DNA of 64,000 bases from Pedobacter africanus (GCF_900176535.1 NZ_FWXT01000001.1:1178001-1242000), one strand, 5' to 3'. Shown: positions 36,501 through 44,868, counted from the stretch's first letter. Made by a program: numbers and translations. The notes: generated by a model from the letters alone, not told the origin.

Positions 36501-37050
36501 ATCCTATAGATGTAAATACCAGAATGCTTGTTGGCTCAGGCGCATCGATAGTGTACTTACCATCCATATCTGTGGAAGTCCCTTTATTGCTGCCTTTAAT
36601 CCGGATGCTGACTCCAGGAATGGGACTTCCTTTTGAATCGGTCACTTTTCCTGTAACCCTTGTTATCATAATTGGGACCGGTGCATTTAGTTTCCTACGG
36701 ACTACAATGGTGTTCATCGAAATGATGTAATCCAGATCAAGGTCTCTCAAACATCTATTGAGCAGTGTTTCAATAGATACATCTTTTACTGTCAGACTAA
36801 ATGGCTTTGTTGCTTTTATAATTTTGGAATCATAAACGACGGTAAAGCTTGTTTGTTTTTCGATCAATTGAAATACTTCTTTTAAAGAAGTATTTTGCTT
36901 ATTGATAGAGATGTTTTGAGCCCTGGTACTGGCCCCGACTTGTAAAAATACGGCTGTTAGTAAAACAAACGTGAGTTTCATAGTTAAAATGAATTTGGAA
37001 GGAATAGAGAAATTCCTCCTGCACTTTAATGCAGCATAAATTTTATACAT
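33592..37050 (-). CDS. SusC/RagA TonB-linked outer membrane protein with STN domain
   Basis: A 1152-aa importer. The long N-terminus starts MYKIYAALKCRRNF before the hydrophobic signal core (MKLTFVLLTAVFLQVGAS). The STN domain spans about 50-115 (TSLKEVFQLIEKQTSFTVVY), a carboxypeptidase-regulatory domain about 130-215, then DDLVVIGYGTVNKKDLTGSV (TonB-proximal), the plug with ISIRGANTIYG and VLKDASSTAIYGSRGANGVV, and the barrel to GLNVGF. STN pairs it with the FecR at 37187-38365. An internal ATG at the signal core could be an alternative start, but MYK is shared with two other SusC proteins here. Confidence 0.95.
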   Translation of the reverse strand: MYKIYAALKCRRNFSIPSKFILTMKLTFVLLTAVFLQVGASTRAQNISINKQNTSLKEVFQLIEKQTSFTVVYDSKIIKATKPFSLTVKDVSIETLLNRCLRDLDLDYIISMNTIVVRRKLNAPVPIMITRVTGKVTDSKGSPIPGVSIRIKGSNKGTSTDMDGKYTIDAPEPTSILVFTSIGYNVKELLVGSQKVIDVILMEEVKSLDDLVVIGYGTVNKKDLTGSVSSIKADEISKSKVTSFQEAIQGKMAGIQITSSSGEPGAAMNISIRGANTIYGSTSPLFVIDGVPYDANANEVGTASIGNKTSANPLSSLNPNDIESVDVLKDASSTAIYGSRGANGVVIITTKTGKLGAPKIDYDGYMSFSNATKKLGVLSPDEYLDYRRIVSPNTILFYKDTNKDGLYNELDEPVDLSELEKHDWQDETLQTGVSQNHNVSFSVKKDNTSYAGGIGYLDQGAIVRNNDFKRYSARLKVDQDFNTKLKIGLNISLSQTGQDGASQSGGGDGLFNGIVQNLVISKPIEFYDPLWDRAGAYISPLTMIDDAYKSAATVQNNISGYLNYKFIPGLTLNISGGGILTNSKTKEFYGKKTSWGVGDNGLGIIQDQKAASIFNTNQLTYEKWFNKNHYLNAMIATEISQYTYEYFSVQKSNFSDESTGIDDIAKGTIAKGSASYKDVNRRLSYFGRVNYTLLTKHLFTGTFRADGSDKFGKGKRFGYFPSFAYGWLISEEPFLKNSKQISNLKLRLSYGETGNERIESYRYLARLENAFYNGELGQAPASSANPDLKWETTIQYNAGIDLGLFNNRIELTLDIYSKQTKNMLLPVYVPGRTGYNQQWQNVGRVDNKGIEFQINTKNIKSKDFNWETSFNISSNRNEVKDIGNIGYIPVTMGGGWITNVGRVTVGQPIGTAYGYVFDGVYQISDFTWDNDSDPMIPHDKRFYVPKSGVVQVTGVNVRPGSSKFKDLNGDGIVDLDNDRTTISRSTPKFFGGLNNTIRYKNFDVNIFLEGAYGNQIFNESKYRLEGGVSSTWMNINKDFFYNRWTTERPSNTYGDFGDLNKTATLTSSYFVEDASYLRLKNVSIGYRFSDDLMKKIGVGSARIYVNGSNLHTWTKYTGYDPEIQSENALLAGFDRISYPRARVYTIGLNVGF

Positions 37051-37114
37051 TTGGTTAGTGGTTAATTAATATTCGGTTTTTAGAAGAATTGTCGTTTTTT
37101 AACCCATAGCTTTT

Positions 37115-37158
37115 GAAAAAAAGCTTCAGTCGGGGGCGTGTGAGAAACGCTCCTGACT
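37115..37158 (-). terminator. Terminator/attenuator-like hairpin between FecR and SusC
   Basis: Stem AGTCGGGGGCGT/ACGCTCCTGACT (37128-37139 and 37147-37158; 12 pairs, two G-T) with a 7-nt loop. On the minus strand the stem is followed by GAAGC and seven T (37116-37122). It lies in the 136-bp gap after FecR and before SusC, so it would stop or attenuate transcription running from the sigma/FecR genes into SusC. Confidence 0.7.
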
Positions 37159-37186
37159 TTTTTATTGGCTCGTTGGAATAGTAGAA

Positions 37187-38365
37187 CTATTGTGTCACAA
37201 TGATCCTCCTTCCCTCGAGCTTAAAATGGACTGACCCTGTAAGTTCCAGTGGTTTCAGGACATCCAAAATATTTTCATAACGTGAAATTTTTCCACCAAA
37301 TTCTCCTCCGGGAATAGATTCTTTGTAAACAACCTCAACATCATACCAACGTGCGATCTTACGCATTACACTTTCAATCCCTTCATCCTGGAAAAGGAAA
37401 TAGCCATTTTTCCAGGCCAGATCCTCATCCGGTTTGGATTCGTTAATGTCAATTGCACTTTGGTTCTTGTAAGTAACCGCTTGTTGCCCCGGTTTAATCG
37501 TCTTTGTTGCTGTATTTGTATTAACCTGAACCGATCCCTCAAATAAAGTGGTTTTTAGCAGGGGTTCGTCCTCATAGGCCATCACATTGAAATGTGTACC
37601 GAGCACTTTAATTTCAGTCCCGTTTGCGCTTACTTTAAACGGTTTCTTTTTGTTTTTTGCAATTTCGAAATAAGCTTCCCCCTTAAGCACGACATTTCTT
37701 TGGGTGGCAGAGAAGACTGTTGGGAATGTGAGTGACGAATTAGCATTTAAAAATACTTTACTGCCGTCTGCCAGAATAATTTCGTACTGCCCACCTTTAG
37801 GTGTTGTAAATACATTGTAACTTGAAGCTAATCTGGCATCAGTACTGTCTGCGATTACCTGATAGATAATTTGCCCATGGCTATTCTTTTTGATCTGGAT
37901 ATTTCCATAATTGGTTAAGCTGGGTTCAGCAGAATTGTTCAGGTTTATTGTAGAACCATTTGCGAGCCTTAATGTTGCTTTGTTGGTACCTGGCTTGATA
38001 TGATATTTTACCGGCTTGGCTAATGCGGTAAACTGATCAAGAGCTTGGCTACCATTGAAACTGTAAAATGCAATACACAATAATACAACTGCAGCTACTG
38101 CTGCTGCCAAGGGTTGCCAAAGCCGGTTTTTTTTCGATTTAGGGAAGTCTTGCGAAGCCATGATTTGCGCATAGATCTTTTCCTGATCAATTGGGGGAAC
38201 CTCGTCCTGATCGTTGAGGCCGTTCCAGAGATTCCGTAAACTCAGTTTAAGATCTTCGGTTGACTCATTTTGGCCAATTAAACTCATTAATTCCAGGAGT
38301 TCTTTTTTTGAACATTGGTTTAAGGCATATTGGTTCAATAAATATTCTAAGCGGGAAAAATTCAT
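37187..38365 (-). CDS. FecR family anti-sigma factor
   Basis: A 392-aa membrane anti-sigma factor when started at the ATG at 38365; an in-frame TTG at 38398 adds an unlikely 11 residues. Cytoplasmic part about 1-85, one membrane helix (LWQPLAAAVAAVVLLCIAFYSF), the FecR domain (TPKGGQYEIILADGSKVFLNA, VVLKGEAYFEIAKNKKKPF, VLGTHFNVMAYEDE) and C-terminal DUF4974 (LAWKNGYFLFQDEGIESVMRKI). It links the STN domain of the rhamnoglycan-locus SusC to the sigma factor encoded 66 bp upstream. Confidence 0.95.
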   Translation of the reverse strand: MNFSRLEYLLNQYALNQCSKKELLELMSLIGQNESTEDLKLSLRNLWNGLNDQDEVPPIDQEKIYAQIMASQDFPKSKKNRLWQPLAAAVAAVVLLCIAFYSFNGSQALDQFTALAKPVKYHIKPGTNKATLRLANGSTINLNNSAEPSLTNYGNIQIKKNSHGQIIYQVIADSTDARLASSYNVFTTPKGGQYEIILADGSKVFLNANSSLTFPTVFSATQRNVVLKGEAYFEIAKNKKKPFKVSANGTEIKVLGTHFNVMAYEDEPLLKTTLFEGSVQVNTNTATKTIKPGQQAVTYKNQSAIDINESKPDEDLAWKNGYFLFQDEGIESVMRKIARWYDVEVVYKESIPGGEFGGKISRYENILDVLKPLELTGSVHFKLEGRRIIVTQ

Positions 38366-38431
38366 TTGGTTAGCTTGCTTATCTACATGACGAAGCAAAG
38401 TTGAAATCGTACTGCCTGTTTTTTATTTTTT

Positions 38432-39031
38432 TTAATCAAGCAGGTTGATCAGCATAACCAATAATAAAAAGCTTCTGCCTGATTCTGGATCTACCTGCTT
38501 TTTTAAATGTTTAAGCGTTTCGGAAAGGTGATTTTTTATGGTGCTTTTTGAAAGCTGCATTTCCGCGGCTATCTCGTCGTAGCTGTAGCCCTCTTCTTTG
38601 CTCATTCTGAAAATCTTTCTTTTTTGATCAGAAAGTTGTGCCAAAGACTGTTCAATCAGATTTTTGAGGGCGGTCGCATCGAGTTTTTCTTCAATCTCAT
38701 TATGAGATTCCTGGATTTGAGTAGTTAATTCTGTAATCAGGCTGCTATCTTTTGCTAGTTTACGTAAATAATCAATGGCCTTATTTCGCGCCATTGCGAA
38801 AAGGTAGGCTTCAAAAGATTCGATATGATTTAGGGAGGATTTGTTTTTCCAGATTTTCAGGAATACATCATTAACCATTTCTTCCGTAGCATCGTTCGAC
38901 TTACACAATTTGTATAAGTAAGCAGATAGCTTTTTGAAGTAAGCATCGTAAATGGTTTTGAAAGCAATTTCATTTCCACTGGCGATTGCCTCCAAAAGCT
39001 CCTTTTCATTTGGTTTTTTTTTGATATGCAA
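38432..39031 (-). CDS. RNA polymerase ECF sigma-70 factor, FecI-like (TTG start)
   Basis: A 199-aa sigma factor. Region 2 (about 22-90) has FKTIYDAYFKKLSAYLYKLC, TEEMVNDVFLKIWKNKSSLN and YLFAMARNKAIDYLRKL; region 4 (about 130-185) has the helix-turn-helix YSYDEIAAEMQLSKSTIKNH. The only reasonable start is TTG at 39031, since the next in-frame ATG lies inside region 2; GGGGA six bases upstream looks like a ribosome-binding site. It governs the GH78/esterase locus. Confidence 0.92.
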   Translation of the reverse strand: MHIKKKPNEKELLEAIASGNEIAFKTIYDAYFKKLSAYLYKLCKSNDATEEMVNDVFLKIWKNKSSLNHIESFEAYLFAMARNKAIDYLRKLAKDSSLITELTTQIQESHNEIEEKLDATALKNLIEQSLAQLSDQKRKIFRMSKEEGYSYDEIAAEMQLSKSTIKNHLSETLKHLKKQVDPESGRSFLLLVMLINLLD

Positions 39032-39050
39032 TTGATCCCCGATTTGATAG

Positions 39051-39078
39051 CTAAACTAACAAAAATTGATTAAAACAA
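39051..39078 (-). promoter_or_regulatory. Putative promoter of the sigma/FecR genes of the rhamnoglycan locus
   Basis: On the minus strand TTG (39076-39078) and TAGTTTAG (39051-39058, one mismatch to TAnnTTTG) are separated by 17 bp, a usual Bacteroidota spacing. The box lies 19 bp before the TTG start. Confidence 0.35.
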
Positions 39079-39294
39079 TCTTTTATTTGAATTTTTTTAG
39101 TTATGAAACGGGAAACTTAAGCCAGAAGAGGGAATCTAACCGCCCGGTATTTACCATTTTTTATTAAATCGAGAATTTTACTCTACTAGAGATATTTATT
39201 TAGTTCGACTCTTTTTAACTTAACCTTCTCTAATATTAAATTTTAGTCACCCTTTGTTCATATAACAGAGCGGCATTCAGATTGCATAAAAGAT

Positions 39295-39663
39295 CTAACC
39301 CACATGCAACGGCACACTGCTTACTGCTATGACTTTCCAGCTCCCGTTAAACGACTTCCAGATCCTGGTGAATTTCAACTTGCTATCAAATGGCTGGTTC
39401 AAATAACTCCCGCTGATATCTTTGTTGACCACGACCACGCAGGTATCTCCGAACAACTGCAACTGACGGTCTGAGGCCACTAACCCGGTAATTTTTAAAT
39501 CCCCGGTGATGTGTGGGCTCAGATCTTCCTTTTTGGAGAGGGTCATCCCCAGATGGTTAACAAATACCAACTGATCGTGAAGCATCTGATCCAGTACTTC
39601 CACATCGCTGCTTAAGATAGCAGCAACAATTTGTTCTTCTAACTTTAAGATTTCGCGCTCCAT
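39295..39663 (-). CDS. Nuclear transport factor 2 family (SnoaL-like/DUF4440) protein
   Basis: A 122-aa cytoplasmic protein with the NTF2-like cone fold pattern: an N-terminal helix pair (EREILKLEEQIVAAILSSDVEVLDQMLHDQLVFVNHLG), then GDLKITGLVASDRQLQLFGDTCVVVVNKDIS and the terminal strands FDSKLKFTRIWKSFNGSWKVIAVSSVPL. Small NTF2-like proteins may be ligand-binding or enzymatic; nothing here decides. The 263 bp upstream (39032-39294), apart from the promoter noted above, show nothing recognisable. It precedes the sugar dehydrogenase gene's end by 52 bp in the opposite sense of an operon end, so it is probably independent. Confidence 0.85.
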   Translation of the reverse strand: MEREILKLEEQIVAAILSSDVEVLDQMLHDQLVFVNHLGMTLSKKEDLSPHITGDLKITGLVASDRQLQLFGDTCVVVVNKDISGSYLNQPFDSKLKFTRIWKSFNGSWKVIAVSSVPLHVG

Positions 39664-39714
39664 AGTTGTTTTTTATTTTGCTAAGATATCAAAATTTAAA
39701 GTTACCCATTTTGA

Positions 39715-40917
39715 TCACCTCTTGCTTATTTTATACAGCTTGCCACTATCAGTACCTGCGTAAAGGTTACCGTCTTTACCAATGGCCATGCAGCGCCAGC
39801 GTTCCTGCCTGCTCTCCAGCAAACGCTCCTCGCCTAAAACTTTATTGTTCCTGATAACCAAACGGGCAATATGCACACCACCCAGGCCGCCTATTAAAAT
39901 ATTATTTTTCCACTCAGCAATGTTGCCCGTGTAAAATATCATACAACCCGGCGAAATGCTGGGATCCCAATAATAAACCGGCTGTATGGTACCTTTTTTT
40001 TGCTGTATACCTTCATACACTTTCTCACCACTATACTCAATACCATAAGTTACCACAGGCCAGCCGTAGTTCCCTCCAGGCTTGATCAGGTTAAGCTCAT
40101 CTCCACCACGCGGACCGAACTCAGCTTCCCACAGATCTCCTGTAGCAGGATGAATAGCCAAACCATCCGGGTTTCGGAACCCCAGGGCGTATATCTCGGG
40201 TTTGGCATTTGCCTTTCCAACAAATGGATTATCGGCCACCGGCTTGCCCTGTTTGGTAATATGGATGATCTTGCCTGTCGTAGCGCTCAGATCCTGTGCT
40301 TTTTGACGAATGTTTTTTTCGCTACGGTCGCCCGAACTAACAAAAATATTGCCCTTTTTATCAAACACTAATCGCGAACCATACTGGCCGCCGCCTTTAT
40401 GGCGAGGCACAGCTTCAAATATCACCCTAACGTCCTCTAAGCTGGTCTCATCAGCAGATAGCCTGCCTTTCGCAACAGCTAATGCAGCACCGTTTTCACC
40501 CGGCTGGGCGTAGGTCCAATAAACCATTCGGTTCTTTTTAAAGTTGGGGTCAATGTTCACATCCAGCAAACCACCCTGCCCCTGAAAATGTACTTTAGGG
40601 AAGCCTGTGATCGTTTTCACGATCTTACCCGTGGTGGTCAATATTTGCATGGTGCCCGGCTTACCACTGATCAATAAACGTCCATCGGGCAATACGCAAA
40701 TACCCCAGGGGCCTTTCAGGTTAGTGTTGATCACCTCGTCTTTATAGGCAGTTTTGCTTTTAACGCTACCTATGCGGGTTTGGCCCTTAAAAGCGGGTTT
40801 ATAGTCGGTATTGGCTTTATTGGTCTCTACAGGGGCGCCTGTCTGAGCCATGCCGGAAATGGTCACTGATGTTAGCGCAATGCCCAAAGCCAGTGGTTTA
40901 TAAAGTTTTAATAACAT
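39715..40917 (-). CDS. Exported PQQ-dependent sugar dehydrogenase (glucose/sorbosone dehydrogenase family)
   Basis: A 400-aa protein with a signal peptide (cleavage near GMAQ, residue 25) and a six-bladed beta-propeller of the soluble glucose/aldose dehydrogenase type. Visible motifs are GPWGICVLPDGRLLISGKPG, GQGGLLDVNIDPNFKKNRMVYWTYA, GSRLVFDKKGNIFVSSGDR, ALGFRNPDGLAIHPATGDLWEAEFGPRGGDELNLI (the R-N-P-x-G and E-x-GP-x-GGDE signatures) and GGNYGWPVVTYG. It would oxidise an aldose in the periplasm with PQQ and an external electron acceptor. No PQQ synthesis genes are in the window. It is the last gene of the SusC/SusD locus, 17 bp after the epimerase-like gene. Confidence 0.9.
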   Translation of the reverse strand: MLLKLYKPLALGIALTSVTISGMAQTGAPVETNKANTDYKPAFKGQTRIGSVKSKTAYKDEVINTNLKGPWGICVLPDGRLLISGKPGTMQILTTTGKIVKTITGFPKVHFQGQGGLLDVNIDPNFKKNRMVYWTYAQPGENGAALAVAKGRLSADETSLEDVRVIFEAVPRHKGGGQYGSRLVFDKKGNIFVSSGDRSEKNIRQKAQDLSATTGKIIHITKQGKPVADNPFVGKANAKPEIYALGFRNPDGLAIHPATGDLWEAEFGPRGGDELNLIKPGGNYGWPVVTYGIEYSGEKVYEGIQQKKGTIQPVYYWDPSISPGCMIFYTGNIAEWKNNILIGGLGGVHIARLVIRNNKVLGEERLLESRQERWRCMAIGKDGNLYAGTDSGKLYKISKR

Positions 40918-40934
40918 AAAATGGTTCGTTGGTC

Positions 40935-41804
40935 TTAATCTTTTTTTAAGCTGTTGAGATATTTTATACTTTCAGGCACTTGCGTAACGGATGAACTGCT
41001 TTCATCCTCAATGTAATAATGTTTCACACCGGCTTTGCGTGCTGCCTTTATCACGGCCGGAATATCAATCTGGCCGGTGCCTAAAATCACATCGTTATCC
41101 TTCGGGGTAGTACCCGAAAGGCTGCCACGTTCAACACCTTTCTTTAAATCTTTCATGTGCAGGGCTTTATAGCGGTTACCGTATTTAGCCAGTAATTGCG
41201 CCGGGTCCTGCCCCGGCAAAAATGCCCACAGGATATCCAGTTCCATGCTTACATATTTAGGGTCGGTATTTTTCAGCAGGTAGTCGTACAGCGTACCATC
41301 CTGATAAGGCTCGAACTCAAAACCATGATTATGATAGATGAAGGTAAGGCCATATTGATCTTTCAGCAGCTTCCCATACTTATTAAAATCAGCAACCGTC
41401 TGTTTGGCATTGTCTAAGGTAAAAGCGCCTTTGTGAGGAATACTGGCTACCCTAACAAAGGCTGCGCCCAACGCAACAGCCGTTTTTCCTACTTCATCTG
41501 TCTTATTTACCAGGTCTTCATAACTTACCCCGTATGATGAACATTTAATACCCCTTGCATCGCACATTTTACGCAAATCCTCAGGGCTTTGCTTAAACAG
41601 GTTTGAAAATTCAATATCAGTTATTCCGTTGTTTTTTATCATATCGAGTGTGCCGGGCACATCTTTGGCAAACTGGTTACGATAGGTGTACGACACGATA
41701 CCCGGAGCTTCCGGAAATAGCTTTTTCTGGGCTACAGCCTGGCCGCTAACCAGGGCTCCTATTAAACCCAGGCCTAGCAGGGCTTTTTTTAATTGATAGA
41801 TCAT
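40935..41804 (-). CDS. Exported sugar phosphate isomerase/epimerase-like TIM-barrel protein
   Basis: A 289-aa protein with a Sec signal peptide (KKALLGLGLIGALVSGQAVA, cleavage near AVAQ) and a xylose-isomerase-like TIM barrel. FIYHNHGFEF (about residues 154-163), VSMELDILWAF, LHMKDLKKG and HYYIEDESS carry the metal-binding His/Glu/Asp residues usual for the family. Export means the substrate is not a phosphorylated cytoplasmic sugar; it is more likely a free or keto sugar made by the neighbouring oxidoreductase. Related exported barrels accompany Gfo/Idh/MocA oxidoreductases in the 3-keto-glycoside pathway of Bacteroides. It is 31 bp downstream of the oxidoreductase gene. Confidence 0.87.
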   Translation of the reverse strand: MIYQLKKALLGLGLIGALVSGQAVAQKKLFPEAPGIVSYTYRNQFAKDVPGTLDMIKNNGITDIEFSNLFKQSPEDLRKMCDARGIKCSSYGVSYEDLVNKTDEVGKTAVALGAAFVRVASIPHKGAFTLDNAKQTVADFNKYGKLLKDQYGLTFIYHNHGFEFEPYQDGTLYDYLLKNTDPKYVSMELDILWAFLPGQDPAQLLAKYGNRYKALHMKDLKKGVERGSLSGTTPKDNDVILGTGQIDIPAVIKAARKAGVKHYYIEDESSSSVTQVPESIKYLNSLKKD

Positions 41805-41835
41805 ATTTGAAATTGTTATTTAAACAGGCAGTTCA

Positions 41836-43182
41836 TTAAATTTTCGGTTCCCATCCCGGTTCGTAGCTCCGTTTCCATAGCTTTTGCGCCTCTGGATCAT
41901 TAAGAATATGACCATTTTTCGGATCGAGATGAAGTTCCCGGCCTACGCGCCAGGCAATATTGCTTAGCTGCATCCCAATAATGCTTTTATGTCCAATCTC
42001 CACATCGCAATTTGGTTTGCGGTTACTGCGTATCGCATCCAGGAAATCAGCTACGTGCATGCTATCCAAACTCAGGCTAACGCTGGCAGTATTGCGTCCC
42101 TGTACCGCTTCTTCTTTAGTTTTCGGGCCAACGTCTTTCACCAGTTTGCCTTTCAGATCAAACACTTTATAAGCATCAGTCCCGGTGCTCAGGCTTCCAT
42201 TCTCGCCATAAAAAATAATCCCGCGCTCATCACCTTCTATTCTTCGGCCATTCGCACTGCTGCTTTCCCACATAATCATTTTCCTGTCGGGATATTCAAG
42301 CGTTACCACCTGCGTATCCGGCGTTTCCCAATTGTCCTTATAGGCATAACGCCCGCCGGATGAAGTTACTTTTACTGGATAATCCACACCTAAGCCCCAG
42401 CGGGCTATATCAACCTCGTGTGTACCATTGTTTAGCGCCTCACCGGTTCCCCAATGCCAAAACCAGTGCCAGTTGTAATGGATTAACCCATCCTGATAAG
42501 CCAGGCGCGGCGCGGGGCCTTGCCACAGGTCGTAATTTAACTCTGCGGGCGCTGTGCCAGCTTTCAAAAAAGTAGGCTTGCGATCATTCGTGTACCAGGT
42601 TTTTGCATAATAAACCCGGCCAATAATTCCTTCATGCAATTGCTGTATGCCCTCGGTCAGTATCGGGGCCGAACGGCGCTGCGCCCCCATTTGCACTACC
42701 CGCTTGTATTTTCGGGCAGCAGCAACGGCCAGTTCGCCCTCGTGGGGGTTATGGCTTAAAGGCTTTTCTACATAAACATGTTTTCCGGACTGGCAACCCA
42801 TAATGGTAAGGGGTGTGTGCCAATGGTCGGGCGTGGCAATGTAGATCGCGTCAATATTCTTATCCTGCATCACCTTACGGCAGTCGCCTTCCGTTTTAGG
42901 GACGTTTTCCTGACGGTTATCGGCTACAGATTTTAGCGCTTTGGCAAAAACGCGGGTATCAACATCGCAAAGTGTAAGTATCTCGGCACCCTTTTGCCGC
43001 GCGAAAGTACTTGCCATGCTGGTGCCACGGCCGTTTAAACCGATGATGGCGACATGGATACGTTCGTTGGCACCAATAATATTGCGGTAGCTTTTTGCAC
43101 TCATACCAAACAGACTGTTGCCTGCCATAACTCCGGCCGACGTAATAGCTAATTTTTTAATAAAATCTCTTCGTTTTTCCAT
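41836..43182 (-). CDS. Gfo/Idh/MocA family oxidoreductase with Tat signal
   Basis: A 448-aa NAD(P)-dependent oxidoreductase exported folded: the N-terminus MEKRRDFIKKLAITSAGVMAG is a Tat signal (RRDFIKK). The Rossmann domain follows (HVAIIGLNGRGTSMA about 43-57; ILTLCDVDTRVF), with IYIATPDHWHTPL and the conserved VYVEKPLSHN, whose Lys is catalytic in the family. The C-terminal domain has NYDLWQGPAPRLAY, NWHWFWHWGTGEALNNGTHEVDIARWGL, as in the exported Gfo/Idh/MocA and GH109-like subgroup with retained cofactor. It probably oxidises a glycoside or sugar in the periplasm. It is 25 bp after SusD. Confidence 0.92.
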   Translation of the reverse strand: MEKRRDFIKKLAITSAGVMAGNSLFGMSAKSYRNIIGANERIHVAIIGLNGRGTSMASTFARQKGAEILTLCDVDTRVFAKALKSVADNRQENVPKTEGDCRKVMQDKNIDAIYIATPDHWHTPLTIMGCQSGKHVYVEKPLSHNPHEGELAVAAARKYKRVVQMGAQRRSAPILTEGIQQLHEGIIGRVYYAKTWYTNDRKPTFLKAGTAPAELNYDLWQGPAPRLAYQDGLIHYNWHWFWHWGTGEALNNGTHEVDIARWGLGVDYPVKVTSSGGRYAYKDNWETPDTQVVTLEYPDRKMIMWESSSANGRRIEGDERGIIFYGENGSLSTGTDAYKVFDLKGKLVKDVGPKTKEEAVQGRNTASVSLSLDSMHVADFLDAIRSNRKPNCDVEIGHKSIIGMQLSNIAWRVGRELHLDPKNGHILNDPEAQKLWKRSYEPGWEPKI

Positions 43183-43207
43183 AACATGGTTAAATTAGGG
43201 TTAAAAA

Positions 43208-44857
43208 TTAAAATCCATCATTTTGCGGATATTTATCACCGGTAATGATCCGATCTATTTGATTTTGGGGTATCGGCCGTAGTATATGTTTCTCTTTGAT
43301 GTTTAGGCCTGCATCAGGGTTATGCAGTTTAACACGTTCTATCAGTTTATTTGTTCTGACCAGGTCCAGCCATCGGGTTTGTTCCCCTGCAAGCTCACGC
43401 GATCGCTCATCAAGAATAAAATCCAGTGTTACCTGGGCAGGCAGAATACTCATGGCAGCCAGGTTTCCGTTAGGAAAAGCAGCCCTCTCCCGCACTGCGT
43501 TGATGTATTTTGCGGCGTTAAGGTTATCGCTCAGATTAAATGCCGCTTCTGCAGCCAGCAGATAGGTTTCTGCAAGACGGTAAGCGATGATGGGACGTAT
43601 GGACGGGTCATTGATGCCCGCTCTTTTGGTATCCTGATATTTGAGCATCGTAGGGAACAGTTGCAGGGTGTAGTTCCGTGGAGGAACCAGTAAGTAACGC
43701 GATGCATTGATTTTAGCGTTCGTTACGTCAACCCCGGGCATATAGATAGCTGTATCACCTAAGGCGTATTTAGGCACGCCGTTTACCTTCGGTATCTTAT
43801 CTGCAGAATTAGACAGCCAAACAGATTGAAACGTTTTAAAGTATCGCGTGTCGTTGGTCTTATCTGCAAAACAGGTATCACTCATCCACCTGGTAAGTTG
43901 AACACGCGCAAACGGGCGGCCATAGGCCATTGAGCGGACCAGGCCTGGAAAATTCTCATAGCCCATAACGTAGTGGAAATTCAACTCGTTGCTGTTGTTA
44001 TTATAGGTTAGGTTAGGGGTGTGCTGCACGCTCCAGAGCACTTCCTTGTTGGCTTCATTACCTTCAGCAAACACTGAAGCAAAATCGGGGAGCAGCCCCA
44101 AACCTAAACTGCCGCTGGCGTCAATAAGGGCTTTGGCTGTATTGTAGGCATTTTGAAAATCATCGGGCAGTTTAGCCGAAGAATAAGCCCTGGTCAGGTA
44201 TACTTTAGCCAGCAAATGGTGTGCTGCGGCAGCGGTTGCTTTGCCGGGTAAAACGCCATTTTGTACCGGACTTGCAGGTAGGTCGGCAATAGCATCCTTC
44301 AGATCTTTAACAATAAAATTATATACATCCGCAATCGGTGCCCGGCCTGCGCTTGTGCTTGGTTCGCTGATAAAGTGTTCGTTGAGTGTAACCGGCCCCC
44401 AGAAACGTACCAGAATAAAGTAGAAGTTGGCCCGCAGAAACTTGGCTTCTGCAACGGTTCGTTTCACTGTAGCGGCATCCAAGCCTTTCACTGTTGATCC
44501 GTTGTCGATAACGCCGTTGCAATTATTGATAAAAGTATAACAGGTGTTCCAAACATTTGTTACCCAGCTGCTGCTGGCATCAAAACTGGTAGAATAAATA
44601 TTAAAATCAATGTTACCGCCACCGCCAGACTTAAATTCATCAGTTCCGGGTACGGTCATGGTCATAAAATTTTCGTTGCCCCAGATGTTGCGATTGCCGG
44701 CGTAAGCCGCGTCGAGACCTGACCGGAATCCCTGAGCTGTGCTAAAGTATTGCGGGGTGAGTGAAGAATGTGGCTCTTCTATTAATTGCTTTTTGCAACT
44801 CATGCTCACCAACATCATGATGGAAACTGCAATAAGTTTATTTATGATAGATTTCAT
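43208..44857 (-). CDS. RagB/SusD family nutrient uptake lipoprotein
   Basis: A 549-aa surface lipoprotein: lipobox MLVSMSC (Cys22), mature start KKQLIEEPHSSLTPQYFST. It has AAYAGNRNIWGNENFM, EAKFLRANFYFILVRFWGPVTL and HHLLAKVYLTRAY helices, and the C-terminal IAYRLAETYLLAAEAAFN and ERSRELAGEQTRWLDLVRTNKLIER motifs. It is coupled to the SusC gene, 11 bp upstream, in the locus whose other enzymes are sugar oxidoreductases. Confidence 0.95.
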   Translation of the reverse strand: MKSIINKLIAVSIMMLVSMSCKKQLIEEPHSSLTPQYFSTAQGFRSGLDAAYAGNRNIWGNENFMTMTVPGTDEFKSGGGGNIDFNIYSTSFDASSSWVTNVWNTCYTFINNCNGVIDNGSTVKGLDAATVKRTVAEAKFLRANFYFILVRFWGPVTLNEHFISEPSTSAGRAPIADVYNFIVKDLKDAIADLPASPVQNGVLPGKATAAAAHHLLAKVYLTRAYSSAKLPDDFQNAYNTAKALIDASGSLGLGLLPDFASVFAEGNEANKEVLWSVQHTPNLTYNNNSNELNFHYVMGYENFPGLVRSMAYGRPFARVQLTRWMSDTCFADKTNDTRYFKTFQSVWLSNSADKIPKVNGVPKYALGDTAIYMPGVDVTNAKINASRYLLVPPRNYTLQLFPTMLKYQDTKRAGINDPSIRPIIAYRLAETYLLAAEAAFNLSDNLNAAKYINAVRERAAFPNGNLAAMSILPAQVTLDFILDERSRELAGEQTRWLDLVRTNKLIERVKLHNPDAGLNIKEKHILRPIPQNQIDRIITGDKYPQNDGF

Positions 44858-44868
44858 ACTGTTAAAAA

